The notes: a model not told the origin generated them from the sequence alone. Shown: positions 1 to 5,930, numbered from the stretch's first letter. The stretch: 12,288 bases of DNA from Leptospira wolffii serovar Khorat str. Khorat-H2 (GCF_000306115.2 NZ_AKWX02000015.1:1-12288), one strand, 5' to 3'. Numbers and translations: made by a program.

Positions 1-263
1 AATGTCGAACAGAATTAGAAGGAGCAATAGTCGAAAAGGAAATTGCTGGGACAATGCAGTCTCAGAATCTTTCTTTAGCACTCTTAAGAGAGAGATGAAG
101 TATAACTATTTCTATAGATTAGAAGAAGCCCAAGCAACAGTTTTTGATTATATAGAAGTTTATTATAATAGACGAAGATTACATTCTTTTTTAGGATACG
201 TGAGTCCCGTTGAATTTGAAGAAAAAGCGGCTTAAAAGGTGTCCACTAAAACGTAACTAGGCT
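1..263 (+). mobile_element. Right end of an IS3-family insertion sequence (partial)
   Basis: The 3' part of a transposase gene is followed by about 28 bp of non-coding DNA (TGTCCACTAAAACG and on). Sequence from about 264 matches the distal part of the attC sites seen elsewhere in the window. The element therefore ends near 263 and sits inside an attC site. Its left end is outside the window. The exact terminal inverted repeat cannot be fixed without the other end, so the boundary is good to a few bases only. Confidence 0.75.
2..235 (+). CDS. IS3-family transposase OrfB, C-terminal fragment
   Basis: This is the C-terminal 77 residues of a DDE-type integrase-core transposase, which cuts and joins DNA ends during IS movement. 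The motif [19 protein letters not shown] is the hallmark of the IS3 family OrfB C-terminus; the Glu in ESFF matches the family's catalytic third acidic residue. It is followed by the family's [20 protein letters not shown] tail and a TAA stop. The ATG at position 2 is internal; the gene continues off the left edge, so the two catalytic Asp residues are not visible. Whether the full element is intact cannot be judged. Confidence 0.9.
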   Translation: MSNRIRRSNSRKGNCWDNAVSESFFSTLKREMKYNYFYRLEEAQATVFDYIEVYYNRRRLHSFLGYVSPVEFEEKAA

Positions 264-299
264 AATCTCGAAGCGATGCGGAAGCACCGAAAGTTAGAC
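264..299 (-). other. attC site, truncated by IS insertion (site A)
   Basis: Only the R''/L'' half is left: CGGAAGCACC (L'') then the core box GTTAGAC at 293-299. It matches the distal 36 bp of complete sites such as the one ending at 10477. The R'/L' half has been replaced, or moved out of the window, by the IS. It lies 26 bp beyond the mazF stop, as expected for the cassette's own attC. Without an R' box this cassette should no longer excise normally. Confidence 0.85.
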
Positions 300-325
300 G
301 CCGGTTTTTAATTTATAGAAAAAGT

Positions 326-649
326 TCAATCTACCAACATTTCCTGAATAACTTGTTTAACTTTGGTGACTGTTTTTAATTCAATTTTGCCAAGCTTTTT
401 AATCAAACGTACTTTATCAACTGTTCGAATTTGATCTAAAACTATCCATCCCTTCTTGCTTTGAAATGTTAACTCTACTCTTGTTGGATAGGAATGTGAT
501 TTAGTAGTCATTGGCGCAATAATAACCGTACCAATAAACTTATTCATTTCATTCGGTGATATTATAACACATGGTCTTGATTTTTTGATTTCATGCCCAA
601 TTGTCGGATCTAAGTTGATTAAATATACTTCGTATTGAGAAATTACCAT
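326..649 (-). CDS. mazF: MazF/PemK-family mRNA interferase toxin
   Basis: The 107-residue protein is typical of MazF, which cleaves single-stranded mRNA at short motifs and arrests growth. Family landmarks are the N-terminal YLINLDPTIGHEI, SRPCVIISPNEMN (Arg25 region), APMTT (Thr48-49) and VLDQIRTVDK. By analogy with E. coli MazF, the Arg and Thr form the active site. An in-frame TTG lies two codons upstream, but the ATG at 649 is preferred because AAGGA stands 6 nt before it. It overlaps the mazE stop by 7 bp, so the pair is translationally coupled. The stop is 26 bp before the attC core box. No defect is seen; it is probably active. Confidence 0.93.
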   Translation of the reverse strand: MVISQYEVYLINLDPTIGHEIKKSRPCVIISPNEMNKFIGTVIIAPMTTKSHSYPTRVELTFQSKKGWIVLDQIRTVDKVRLIKKLGKIELKTVTKVKQVIQEMLVD

Positions 650-891
650 TCCCAATCCTTAATAGATAAATCAATAGAATCAGAAATAAGCAATTTATCT
701 TCTTTTCTTTCAGACATTGTTTTAAACTGCTTTTCCCACCCTTCTCTGGGTTTAGTTTTGAGAGGAACTATAATAATTTTATTTTTATCGATAAGTAAAT
801 CTACTTTTTCCTCAATATGACATTCCTCCAAAACTGCCTTCGGTATTCTTATACCCTTTGAATTGCCTATTTTTACAACAGAAACTCTCAT
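643..891 (-). CDS. mazE: MazE-like AbrB-type antitoxin
   Basis: This 82-residue antitoxin starts with a SpoVT/AbrB DNA-binding fold (VVKIGNSKGIRIPKAVLEE, residues 5-23) and ends in a charged, Trp-rich tail (SIKDWEW), the usual toxin-wrapping segment. It should neutralise the overlapping MazF and repress its own promoter. The ATG at 891 has no Shine-Dalgarno sequence. It sits 6 nt after a good -10 hexamer, so the message may be leaderless. Two GTAATTAC palindromes next to the start codon are the likely operator. Confidence 0.92.
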   Translation of the reverse strand: MRVSVVKIGNSKGIRIPKAVLEECHIEEKVDLLIDKNKIIIVPLKTKPREGWEKQFKTMSERKEDKLLISDSIDLSIKDWEW

Positions 892-926
892 AGTAATTAC
901 TATGTAATTACCAAATACATTGTCAA
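892..926 (-). promoter_or_regulatory. mazEF promoter and operator, possibly leaderless
   Basis: On the minus strand a perfect TTGACA (926-921) is followed by a 17-bp spacer and ATAGTA (903-898). The ATG begins 6 nt later, so transcription would start at or next to the A of the start codon. Two copies of the self-complementary octamer GTAATTAC (893-900 and 904-911), 3 bp apart, overlap the -10. This is a natural site for MazE or MazE-MazF repression. Confidence 0.65.
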
Positions 927-1006
927 TGAAAATGTTATTCCAAAATTGTATTAAAATTGCTCGTGTTCTCTGATTTCTGAAAAAAGAGAAAACTTTAAAA
1001 ACTGGC

Positions 1007-1146
1007 GTCTAACGACCAAGGTGTTCCGACGTTTGCAATGGCGCGAGGCTTGCTCCGCAAGACGAGTGACAGACGCAAATGTGGCGAAGCCCAAGCAAGG
1101 GTCGCGAAGCGATCCCGCAGCGCCGCGGAAGCACCGACAGTTATGC
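1007..1146 (-). other. attC recombination site (site B)
   Basis: The 140-bp site is bounded by R' (GTCTAAC, plus strand) and R'' (GTTATGC). L arms GGTGTTCCG and CGGAA(G)CACC pair with one extra G on the plus strand. Internal stems include ACGTTTGC with GCAAATGT, CTTGC-TCC-GCAAG, GGC-GAA-GCC (1083-1091) and TCGC-GAA-GCGA (1102-1112). It ends the membrane-protein cassette and abuts the start of the mazEF cassette. Confidence 0.92.
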
Positions 1147-1173
1147 GGAGTGCGATCTTTGTTAGGATTCGTT

Positions 1174-1605
1174 CTAAGTAATATACCTATTTTTTAAATA
1201 TAGTCTTTTATACAAAATACTAACCAATATAGAAATGAAACTTGCTCCTAAAACATATGAATTCATTCCTATTAGTTGATATTCAAATATATTAAATTGA
1301 AATTGATAAAGATAATTAAGCATTAAATATACATTATATCCAACTATTAGTGTATAAGCAAACTTAGCTGGTTTATATATGAAAAGAATACAACCAAATA
1401 TATAAAGAAAAAACCCCAATTGGATGGAACCCATTCCTATAACATAAATTATCCCAAAAGTAGATTTATCCCGCGATTCAGCATAAGGTATCCAATATTG
1501 CGCGAAAACCAACATGAAGGCAAAAAAGGTCGCGCTGAGTAAAAGTATTAACGAAATTATGCCAGCTAAAAATACCTTATATCTGTTATAAATTGCGAAA
1601 AACAT
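1174..1605 (-). CDS. Small four-helix membrane protein, function unknown
   Basis: The 143 residues are strongly hydrophobic, with four likely membrane helices at about 10-34, 50-74, 80-98 and 112-131. The loops are short, and basic residues cluster at both ends (YNRYK; YKRLYLKNR). No catalytic motif or named family was recognised. The ATG at 1605 is used because it is the first in the frame and lies just downstream of a perfect TATAAT. The gene fills the cassette: its stop is 27 bp from one core box and its start 46 bp from the other. The AT-rich codon use resembles the neighbours. It could be an envelope protein or an immunity-type protein; neither is shown. Confidence 0.75.
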   Translation of the reverse strand: MFFAIYNRYKVFLAGIISLILLLSATFFAFMLVFAQYWIPYAESRDKSTFGIIYVIGMGSIQLGFFLYIFGCILFIYKPAKFAYTLIVGYNVYLMLNYLYQFQFNIFEYQLIGMNSYVLGASFISILVSILYKRLYLKNRYIT

Positions 1606-1623
1606 TCTATCTAACCGATTATA
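1606..1623 (-). promoter_or_regulatory. Promoter of the membrane-protein cassette
   Basis: A perfect TATAAT on the minus strand (1623-1618) ends 12 nt before the ATG, leaving only about 5 nt of leader. No convincing -35 is seen at 17-18 bp, and there is no clear Shine-Dalgarno sequence. It lies between the cassette edge and the gene, so the cassette can be self-expressed. Confidence 0.45.
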
Positions 1624-1651
1624 ATAGATTTAAGAAAATTTTGAGCATTGC

Positions 1652-1793
1652 GCATAACGACCAAGGTGTTCCGACGTTTACAACGGCACGAGCTTGCACA
1701 AGCAAGCGCAGTGACGGAAGTAAATGTGGCGTAGCCCGAGCGAGTGGTCGCGTTAGCGATCCATGAGCGGAGCGGAAGCACCAATAGTTAGAC
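1652..1793 (-). other. attC recombination site (site C)
   Basis: The 142-bp site runs from R' GCATAAC to R'' GTTAGAC. L arms are of the GGTGTTCCG / CGGAA(G)CACC type. The apex hairpin is GCTTGC-ACAA-GCAAGC. In the distal arm GGC-GTA-GCC and TCGC-GTTA-GCGA replace the GAA-loop forms of site B. It closes the lipoprotein cassette that follows. Confidence 0.92.
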
Positions 1794-1805
1794 GCCGTAA
1801 AAATC

Positions 1806-2447
1806 TCATTCCACAGAAATTGTCACTTCATTCCTTAAAGCAAAAAATCCATAAAATGGAATAGGAAGCGACGTTAGTAAGTAAATGACGCCAGTATTAA
1901 ACCAAACTAAACCAGTCAAAAGGATGCTCAGCTTTGCTTCCGGATCAACGCCGACTTTAATGATTTTAATGATCTCTCCGTTTTCCAATTTTGAAGGACA
2001 AGAATATATATTTCCGAGCTGCTGAGAACAAGCGGTTCGCCCATAGCCTACTTGATATCTCTTCCAAAGAATTCCTCTTTCTACTCCAAGATATAATTTA
2101 GCATTAGACTGAATAGAGAAAATAAATGGATACCAAGTTCCATTCTTGAAGTTTATCTCTCCGTAAATTGCCTCAGCTGGAACTTCTATTTTTACACTAT
2201 TAGAATCCATATAGAACTCATTGTAATAATTGATCCGATCTTCTCTCGCTTGCTTGTTAAAAGGATCAGAAGTTAAGCTAATAGTCACGACAGGCTTCTC
2301 GCGAAATCCCCCTTCCAATCGAAATTCCAGAATTCGTGTCTTTCCTTGAGCATTTGGCAAAGAATCATGATTTTTTAAATATTGACTATCGACCGTCCTT
2401 CTGCAAGAGAGTAGGAAAATTAGTAATATAAATGATTTATTTAACAT
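1806..2447 (-). CDS. Putative lipoprotein, function unknown
   Basis: The 213-residue protein begins MLNKSFILLIFLLSC, a short signal peptide with a spirochaete-style lipobox and Cys15 as the predicted lipidated residue. It should be exported and membrane-anchored. The body is mostly polar with several Tyr/Trp/Gly-rich strands. A second hydrophobic stretch near the C-terminus (LSILLTGLVWFNTGVIYLLTSLPIPFYGFF) could be one or two further membrane segments, odd for a simple lipoprotein. The open frame extends 43 codons upstream but reads through attC there, so the ATG at 2447 is chosen. It begins only 24 bp inside the cassette edge, without a visible promoter or ribosome site; transcription may come from upstream cassettes. 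No family recognised. Confidence 0.75.
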   Translation of the reverse strand: MLNKSFILLIFLLSCRRTVDSQYLKNHDSLPNAQGKTRILEFRLEGGFREKPVVTISLTSDPFNKQAREDRINYYNEFYMDSNSVKIEVPAEAIYGEINFKNGTWYPFIFSIQSNAKLYLGVERGILWKRYQVGYGRTACSQQLGNIYSCPSKLENGEIIKIIKVGVDPEAKLSILLTGLVWFNTGVIYLLTSLPIPFYGFFALRNEVTISVE

Positions 2448-2470
2448 GACAATTGAAATTATTTTATGGC

Positions 2471-2624
2471 GTCTAACGACCAAGGCTTGACGACGTTTCG
2501 CGAGTCCGTAAGGACTTGGCAAGAGACTTGCCTTGCAAGGCGAGTGACAAAGCGAAATGTGCCGAAGGCCAAGCAAGGGTTGCGAAGCAATCCCGAAGCG
2601 CCGCGTCAGAGCCGAAAGTTAGGC
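2471..2624 (-). other. attC recombination site (site D)
   Basis: The 154-bp site has R' GTCTAAC and R'' GTTAGGC. The L arms are a different but matching pair, GGCTTGACG / CGTCA(G)AGCC, again with an extra G on the plus strand. It carries an added internal hairpin AGTCC-GTAA-GGACT (2503-2516), the apex CTTGC-CTT-GCAAG, and GCC-GAA-GGC. It is the attC of the BrnTA cassette. Confidence 0.92.
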
Positions 2625-2656
2625 GAAGGCTCTGCGAGCTAATACAATAGAATTAA

Positions 2657-2668
2657 GCCATGGATGGC
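2657..2668. repeat. A[CT]GGA-loop mini-hairpin 1, BrnTA cassette end
   Basis: GCC-ATGGAT-GGC on the plus strand, extended by AAG/CTT with a small bulge. It lies between the brnA stop and the attC core box, 33 nt from that box. A near-identical copy lies at the equivalent place in the next cassette (3520-3531). Confidence 0.6.
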
Positions 2669-2676
2669 GCTTTAAA

Positions 2677-2931
2677 TCATTTATGAGCATAATGCTCAGT
2701 ATATAAATCCAGGACCTTTTTAATCATAGTCTGATAAGGAACTCCAGATCTTTTAGATTGCTCTTTAAAGAATGAAATACTCTTCTTACTTAAGACTATG
2801 GTTATTTTAGAATTATCCTCTTTTAGGACAAGCTTACTCGGAGGAGGAAGGAAATCATCGATTACAACAGAAGATTTAATTGAAGATGATATAGATGTTG
2901 GTGCATCAGTGTATTTCGTTTTCTTTTTCAT
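2677..2931 (-). CDS. brnA: BrnA antitoxin
   Basis: The 84-residue protein neutralises BrnT and represses the brnTA operon. The N-terminal part (MKKKTKYTDAPTS) is Lys/Ser-rich and probably disordered. The C-terminal half, from ITIVLSKKSISFFKEQ to VLDLYTEHY, is a ribbon-helix-helix DNA-binding fold as in known BrnA. The frame is open for 18 more codons upstream, but the ATG at 2931 gives the usual BrnA start and a 26-bp overlap with brnT, a gene order typical of the family. The ribosome site is weak; translation is probably coupled to brnT. Confidence 0.88.
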   Translation of the reverse strand: MKKKTKYTDAPTSISSSIKSSVVIDDFLPPPSKLVLKEDNSKITIVLSKKSISFFKEQSKRSGVPYQTMIKKVLDLYTEHYAHK

Positions 2932-3187
2932 AAACTTTCTTACCTTGCCTCCAATAACCTGCCCCAATGATTCGAATCTTGCCATTTCTAATAGTAAATC
3001 TTACGGTTGATACATGCGAATCAATAAGGCCAAAACAATAATATCTCTTTTCCGAATCTAAAGAATGAATGACATCTAAAGTAACGACACGGTTAGGATC
3101 TAAGAAAGCTCTTTGAGCCTCATAGAAGTCAATTCCATGTTTCCGCAAATTTTCTTCATTCTTTGCAGGATCCCATTCAAACTCCAT
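2906..3187 (-). CDS. brnT: BrnT ribonuclease toxin
   Basis: This 93-residue protein belongs to the BrnT (DUF497) family, a RelE-like fold that cleaves RNA and halts growth. It opens with the family signature FEWDPAKNEENLRKHGIDFYEAQRAFLDP and continues with RYYCFGL and VRFTIRNGKIRIIGAGYWRQGKKVYE, the central strands and the basic/Tyr tail of the family. Length is normal. The ATG at 3187 is the only sensible start; it follows a -10 hexamer by 8 nt with almost no leader. It precedes and overlaps brnA. No inactivating change is seen. Confidence 0.93.
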   Translation of the reverse strand: MEFEWDPAKNEENLRKHGIDFYEAQRAFLDPNRVVTLDVIHSLDSEKRYYCFGLIDSHVSTVRFTIRNGKIRIIGAGYWRQGKKVYEKENEIH

Positions 3188-3195
3188 TTATCCAT

Positions 3196-3224
3196 AGAAT
3201 AACCGAAGACAATATTTATGTCAA
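3196..3224 (-). promoter_or_regulatory. brnTA promoter
   Basis: On the minus strand TTGACA (3224-3219), a 17-bp spacer and TATTCT (3201-3196) lie just before the brnT ATG at 3187. The 8-nt gap predicts an mRNA that starts on or within a base or two of the start codon. Confidence 0.6.
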
Positions 3225-3235
3225 TACAGATATTT

Positions 3236-3255
3236 ATATGTATAATAATACATAT
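3236..3255. promoter_or_regulatory. Perfect palindrome upstream of brnTA
   Basis: Arms ATATGTAT and ATACATAT are perfectly complementary around AATA. They sit 11 bp upstream of the brnT -35. This may be a BrnA ribbon-helix-helix operator, but its position above the promoter would also fit another regulator or simple DNA cruciform potential. Confidence 0.4.
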
Positions 3256-3282
3256 TGACAATACTCGAAGTGCACCTAAAAG

Positions 3283-3300
3283 GCGGGCACGGACGCCCGC
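3283..3300. repeat. A[CT]GGA-loop mini-hairpin 2, BrnTA cassette start
   Basis: GCGGGC-ACGGAC-GCCCGC, a 6-bp GC-rich stem, 32 bp inside the cassette edge and the counterpart of the hairpin at 2657-2668 at the other end. No U-run follows on either strand, so a Rho-independent terminator is unlikely. Confidence 0.65.
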
Positions 3301-3332
3301 AACGGTTTACTAAAATTTTCCGCAGCGCTTTC

Positions 3333-3486
3333 GCCTAACGACCAAGGTGTTCCGACGTTTTGCGAGTGCGTAAGCACTTGGCGCGAGACTTGCCACGCAA
3401 GACGAGTGACAAAGCGAAATGTGGCGGAGCCCAAGCAAGGGGCGCGTAGCGATCCCGAAGCGCTGCGGAAGCACCGAAAGTTAGGC
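3333..3486 (-). other. attC recombination site (site E)
   Basis: The 154-bp site has R' GCCTAAC, R'' GTTAGGC and L arms GGTGTTCCG / CGGAA(G)CACC. Its extra hairpin is AGTGC-GTAA-GCACT (3365-3378): same loop as site D but with base pairs swapped. Apex CTTGC-CAC-GCAAG. It is the attC of the HigBA cassette. Confidence 0.92.
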
Positions 3487-3515
3487 GTTGTAAACCTTGA
3501 GCTAATAGTCAAAAA

Positions 3516-3836
3516 TTAAGCCATGGATGGCGTCTTAACTTTCTTAACCGTATATTTCTTAATTTTTAATAACTGACTATGAATCTTTCTTTCTGCATCC
3601 AAAAGATCAAAATCATTCTGTAAACCTAACCAGAATTGAGGAGGAAGGTCAAAATACTTACCTAACTTCAGTGCATAATTTGCAGAGATACTTCTTTTCC
3701 CATGCATTATTTCACTAAGACGTGATTGCGGAATACCGGTATCCTTATAGAGTTGATAGGCGCTCAAACCTAAAGGTTTAAGAAATTCCTCATTAAGAAT
3801 ATCTCCTGGATGCGGGTTTTTTATCCATTTCTTCAT
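3516..3836 (-). CDS. higA: HigA-family antitoxin (XRE helix-turn-helix)
   Basis: The 106-residue protein matches HigA/VapI antitoxins: PHPGDILNEEFLKPLGLSAYQLYKDTGIPQSRLSEIMHGKRSISANYALKLGKYFDLPPQFWLGLQNDFDL. The helix-turn-helix spans about residues 24-55. It should bind the operator upstream of higB and repress it. AGGA lies 10 nt before the ATG, 36 bp after the ancestral higB stop. The last residues (TPSMA) are encoded by the cassette-end mini-hairpin. It is intact although its toxin partner carries a premature stop, so it may now act only as a repressor or as an antidote to a related toxin elsewhere. Confidence 0.92.
   Translation of the reverse strand: MKKWIKNPHPGDILNEEFLKPLGLSAYQLYKDTGIPQSRLSEIMHGKRSISANYALKLGKYFDLPPQFWLGLQNDFDLLDAERKIHSQLLKIKKYTVKKVKTPSMA
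3520..3531. repeat. A[CT]GGA-loop mini-hairpin 3, HigBA cassette end
   Basis: GCC-ATGGAT-GGC, extended by TTAAG and CTTAA, 33 nt from the attC core box. It overlaps the last codons and stop of higA. The preceding GAGCTAATA and AATTAAG are shared with the end of the BrnTA cassette, so the two ends have a common origin. Confidence 0.6.
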
Positions 3837-3872
3837 GCTATTAATTTCCTATATAAAAACAAACTAGAGAAT

Positions 3873-4154
3873 TCAATGATAGTCGACAATCTCAACGTCA
3901 TAGGCATCTTTTTCATCCCATCGGAAGCAAATTCGCCATTAATCATTTATTCTTATGCTATACTGCCCCTTCCTATTCCCAAAAAGTAATTCTAACTTAT
4001 TTCCTGGTGGCGATTTCAGATTTTCAACATTTTGAGCGTTGTTTATTATCCTCAGTTTTCTAAGAGCTATTTCCGAAATCTGATTTGGGATTGATTTAAC
4101 GAATAAACCCTTCCAGATCTTTTCAGTATCCTTATTCTCAAAACTTTTAATCAA
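3873..4154 (-). pseudogene. higB: HigB-like ribonuclease toxin broken by an in-frame nonsense codon
   Basis: Reading from the TTG at 4154 gives [15 protein letters not shown], the normal N-terminus of HigB, a RelE-fold toxin that cuts translated mRNA. The frame continues through [41 protein letters not shown], then hits TAA at 3941-3939. Beyond it the same frame goes on WRICFRWDEKDAYDVEIVDYH and a TGA stop, exactly the family's C-terminus. The family has NDQWRI here, so one C-to-T change (CAA to TAA) is enough to explain the break. Full length would be 93 residues, normal for HigB. The truncated product lacks the last strand and C-terminal Tyr-His that RelE/HigB toxins need. Unless the stop is suppressed or is a sequencing error, the toxin is dead. 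Confidence 0.88.
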
Positions 4155-4160
4155 TTTACC

Positions 4161-4190
4161 TATACTTACAGAAATTGTAAGCATAGTCAA
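4161..4190 (-). promoter_or_regulatory. higBA promoter with embedded operator palindrome
   Basis: On the minus strand TTGACT (4190-4185), an 18-bp spacer and AGTATA (4166-4161) lie 6 nt before the TTG start of higB. The perfect inverted repeat CTTACA-GAAAT-TGTAAG (4165-4181) fills the spacer and is the likely HigA binding site. Confidence 0.6.
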
Positions 4191-4216
4191 TCTCAAAAAA
4201 AGATAAATTTTTCATA

Positions 4217-4236
4217 CCCGGACATGGATGTCCGGG
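4217..4236. repeat. A[CT]GGA-loop mini-hairpin 4, HigBA cassette start
   Basis: A 7-bp stem CCCGGAC/GTCCGGG around ATGGAT, 31 bp inside the cassette edge. Read on the plus strand, its ACATGGATGT core closely resembles the ACANGGATGT-type consensus bound by CsrA. That similarity may be fortuitous. Confidence 0.65.
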
Positions 4237-4267
4237 ATACATTAAAATAGTTTGCAAGGTTTATTAC

Positions 4268-4410
4268 GCCTAACGACCAAGGTGTTCCGACGTTTTGCGT
4301 TTGGCACGAGCTTGTCACTGCAAGCGCAGTGACAATGCAAAATGTGGCGTAGCCCGAGCGAGTGGTCGCGAAGCGATCCACGAGCGGAGCGGAAGCACCG
4401 ATAGTTAGCC
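4268..4410 (-). other. attC recombination site (site F)
   Basis: The 143-bp site has R' GCCTAAC, R'' GTTAGCC and L arms GGTGTTCCG / CGGAA(G)CACC. The basal stem uses ACGTTTTGC with GCAAAATGT. The apex loop is the longest seen, CTTG-TCACT-GCAAG. Distal hairpins are GGC-GTA-GCC and GTGG-TCGC-GAA-GCGA-T-CCAC. It closes the AbrB/Doc cassette. Confidence 0.92.
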
Positions 4411-4423
4411 GACGTCGAGCGTC

Positions 4424-4819
4424 TTACTTACGAGGATTTGAACTATCTTTTAACCAAGTTGATAAATTAATTTCATCTATGCTTCCATCAGCGACTCGAA
4501 GCATAATTGAAACAACTTCTTCTTCCGGAACTTCTATGCTATAACCATTCAATCCAAGAAATACATACGTGGCCATGTATGCTATACGCTTATTGCCATC
4601 AATAAAGGGATGGTTCTTAGCCATACCTATGCATAATGAAGAAGCTAAATCAAAAAGATTTGCTGATGAATCATATGCATATTTGTTTTTCGGACGATCA
4701 AGAGCAGATTCGAGAAGGCCCTGGTCTCGGATCCCTTGTGATCCACCATGCTGTTTTACTTGATCTAAATGAATTGCTTCGACTATTTTCCTATTTAACC
4801 ATCTTGGTTCTTTCTTCAT
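4424..4819 (-). CDS. doc: Doc/Fic-family death-on-curing toxin
   Basis: The 131-residue protein carries the Fic-fold motif HPFIDGNKRIAYMATYVFLGLNGY (catalytic His about residue 70). Doc proteins of this type inactivate elongation factor Tu by phosphorylation; larger Fic enzymes AMPylate. The N-terminal LNRKIVEAIHLDQVKQHGGSQGIRDQGLLESALDRPKN is typical of Doc, as is the total length. The start ATG overlaps the antitoxin stop (ATGA), indicating coupled translation. The stop is 13 bp from the attC core box. Doc usually pairs with Phd; here the partner has an AbrB fold, a less common but known combination. It looks intact. Confidence 0.93.
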   Translation of the reverse strand: MKKEPRWLNRKIVEAIHLDQVKQHGGSQGIRDQGLLESALDRPKNKYAYDSSANLFDLASSLCIGMAKNHPFIDGNKRIAYMATYVFLGLNGYSIEVPEEEVVSIMLRVADGSIDEINLSTWLKDSSNPRK

Positions 4820-5055
4820 TTAGCCAATTCTCTTAAGGCATTACGGTATTTTTTAGAACCTTCTTGATAAACATCCATTGCTTCTTCAAAGTCGGGATCA
4901 TATGGAGATAGAAGAATACCTGCTTCTGTTTCTAAAAGAAAGACGGTATCCCCTTCATGGAAATTATACTTTTCTAAAAGTACTTTAGGAATAGTAGCTC
5001 CTGCAGAATTCCCTATTGCCCTAATTGTTGTCTTTTTCACTGATGAAGCATCCAT
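4816..5055 (-). CDS. AbrB/MazE-type antitoxin paired with Doc
   Basis: The 79-residue protein has a SpoVT/AbrB swapped-hairpin DNA-binding domain at about residues 8-50 (KTTIRAIGNSAGATIPKVLLEKYNFHEGDTVFLLETEAGILLSP). A C-terminal acidic then basic tail (YDPDFEEAMDVYQEGSKKYRNALRELAK) probably covers the Doc active site. It shares the GNSxGxxIPK motif with the MazE at 643-891 but differs elsewhere, so it is not a recent copy. The ATG at 5055 directly follows a palindrome likely to be its own operator. No Shine-Dalgarno is seen. Confidence 0.9.
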   Translation of the reverse strand: MDASSVKKTTIRAIGNSAGATIPKVLLEKYNFHEGDTVFLLETEAGILLSPYDPDFEEAMDVYQEGSKKYRNALRELAK

Positions 5056-5075
5056 GTTATAACAATAGTAATAAC
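5056..5075. promoter_or_regulatory. Putative operator of the AbrB/Doc cassette
   Basis: The self-complementary GTTATAAC (5056-5063) directly abuts the antitoxin ATG, and GTAATAAC follows 4 bp on (5068-5075). The arrangement of two octamers next to the start codon mirrors the GTAATTAC pair at mazE. A clear -35/-10 pair with good spacing was not found. Confidence 0.4.
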
Positions 5076-5169
5076 TGGGAAAATTGCAAGTATTTTATTG
5101 GCTAAAAGAATCGAAAACCAACTGAAATAGAGATTATTCGAAAAGAAGCAGATTATACGCTCGATGTCC

Positions 5170-5321
5170 GGCTAACGACCAAGGGTTGGCGACGTTCCGC
5201 GAGTGCGAAAGCACTTGGCACGAGGCTTGCCAAGCAAGACGAGTGACAAAGCGGAATGTGGCGAAGCCTGGAGCGAGGGCGCGTAGCGTCCCGAAGCGGA
5301 ACGCCAAGCCGATAGTTAGCC
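5170..5321 (-). other. attC recombination site (site G)
   Basis: The 152-bp site has R' GGCTAAC and R'' GTTAGCC. L arms GGGTTGGCG and CGCCAA(G)CC form a third covarying pair. The basal stem is changed to ACGTTCCGC / GCGGAATGT, and the side hairpin is AGTGC-GAAA-GCACT (5202-5215). Apex CTTGC-CAA-GCAAG. The R'' box contains the vapC stop codon. Confidence 0.92.
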
Positions 5322-5711
5322 GACGTGCTTGCCTTTACTCAAATAGATTTCTTTCTTATCTAAAACTTTGAGAATCTTTTTATCTAATGTCCAAAGTTGA
5401 AGCTTCTTACTTCTAACTTCATTAATAAGAACCGAATCAATTAGCCCGATTCCTTTATCAATATGCTTATTCTCAAAAGAAAGTTTACCCGCTAACAAGA
5501 AACTTCCATCTGAAGTTAATGTATTTAGATTTTCCCAATATTCTAGAATAAAAGATACTTCGGTCTTATTCTTACAGCCTTGAAGTAATTCTCCAAAAAC
5601 AACTTCATGAACTATTACTTCAGATGATTCGATAAGATTCTTTAATTCACCAAAATAAGGCTCATTTCCTCTGAAAAATTCAATCCAAACTGATGTATCT
5701 ACAAGAATCAT
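5316..5711 (-). CDS. vapC: VapC-family PIN-domain ribonuclease toxin
   Basis: The 131-residue PIN-domain protein is a metal-dependent endoribonuclease; VapC toxins typically cut tRNA or rRNA. The conserved acidic residues are present: Asp5 (VDTSVWIEFF), Glu41 (VFGELLQG), Asp92 (GLIDSVL) and Asp110 (WTLDKK). The start ATG overlaps the vapB stop as ATGA. The last residues (KGKHVG) are encoded by the cassette-end inverted repeat, and the stop TAA is part of the attC core box GGCTAAC. A different R'' sequence would alter the C-terminus. It appears intact. Confidence 0.93.
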   Translation of the reverse strand: MILVDTSVWIEFFRGNEPYFGELKNLIESSEVIVHEVVFGELLQGCKNKTEVSFILEYWENLNTLTSDGSFLLAGKLSFENKHIDKGIGLIDSVLINEVRSKKLQLWTLDKKILKVLDKKEIYLSKGKHVG

Positions 5712-5923
5712 CTGCTACGATTCAGATTACGGATATTTTCCCCAGAGAAGCCTTCCTGGAACGAAAGTGGGGATTTATGTAGCTTCGCGTTTAAATTCCT
5801 TATTTTAGCCTGTTTTAACCACTCTGAGAGGGCTTTCTGGAGTGAATCAGTTATATTTTTGCCTCCAGAATACTTTTGAACCTCGGCAATGAGATCGTCT
5901 GGTAGTATCGCAGTCACTTTCAT
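5708..5923 (-). CDS. vapB: VapB-family antitoxin
   Basis: This 71-residue protein starts MKVTAILPDDLIAEVQKYSGGKNITDSLQKALSEWLKQAKIRNL, a ribbon-helix-helix DNA-binding domain. A C-terminal toxin-binding tail (LSFQEGFSGENIRNLNRSR) follows. A TTG start three codons upstream is possible, but the ATG at 5923 lies 7 nt after TATATT with a matching -35, so it is preferred. There is no Shine-Dalgarno sequence. It should neutralise VapC and repress the operon. Confidence 0.9.
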   Translation of the reverse strand: MKVTAILPDDLIAEVQKYSGGKNITDSLQKALSEWLKQAKIRNLNAKLHKSPLSFQEGFSGENIRNLNRSR

Positions 5924-5930
5924 ACGATAC

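Noticed and set aside
1806..2576. A 256-residue version of the lipoprotein gene
   Set aside because: The first 43 codons are attC sequence. The internal ATG at 2447 gives a clean lipoprotein signal peptide.
3283..3300. The GC-rich hairpins near cassette ends as Rho-independent terminators
   Set aside because: None is followed by a T-run on either strand, and several lie upstream of genes rather than after them.
3276..3512. Minus-strand frame of 78 codons over site E
   Set aside because: It is entirely within attC and cassette-edge DNA. Similar Arg/Ala/Ser-rich translations appear at every attC.
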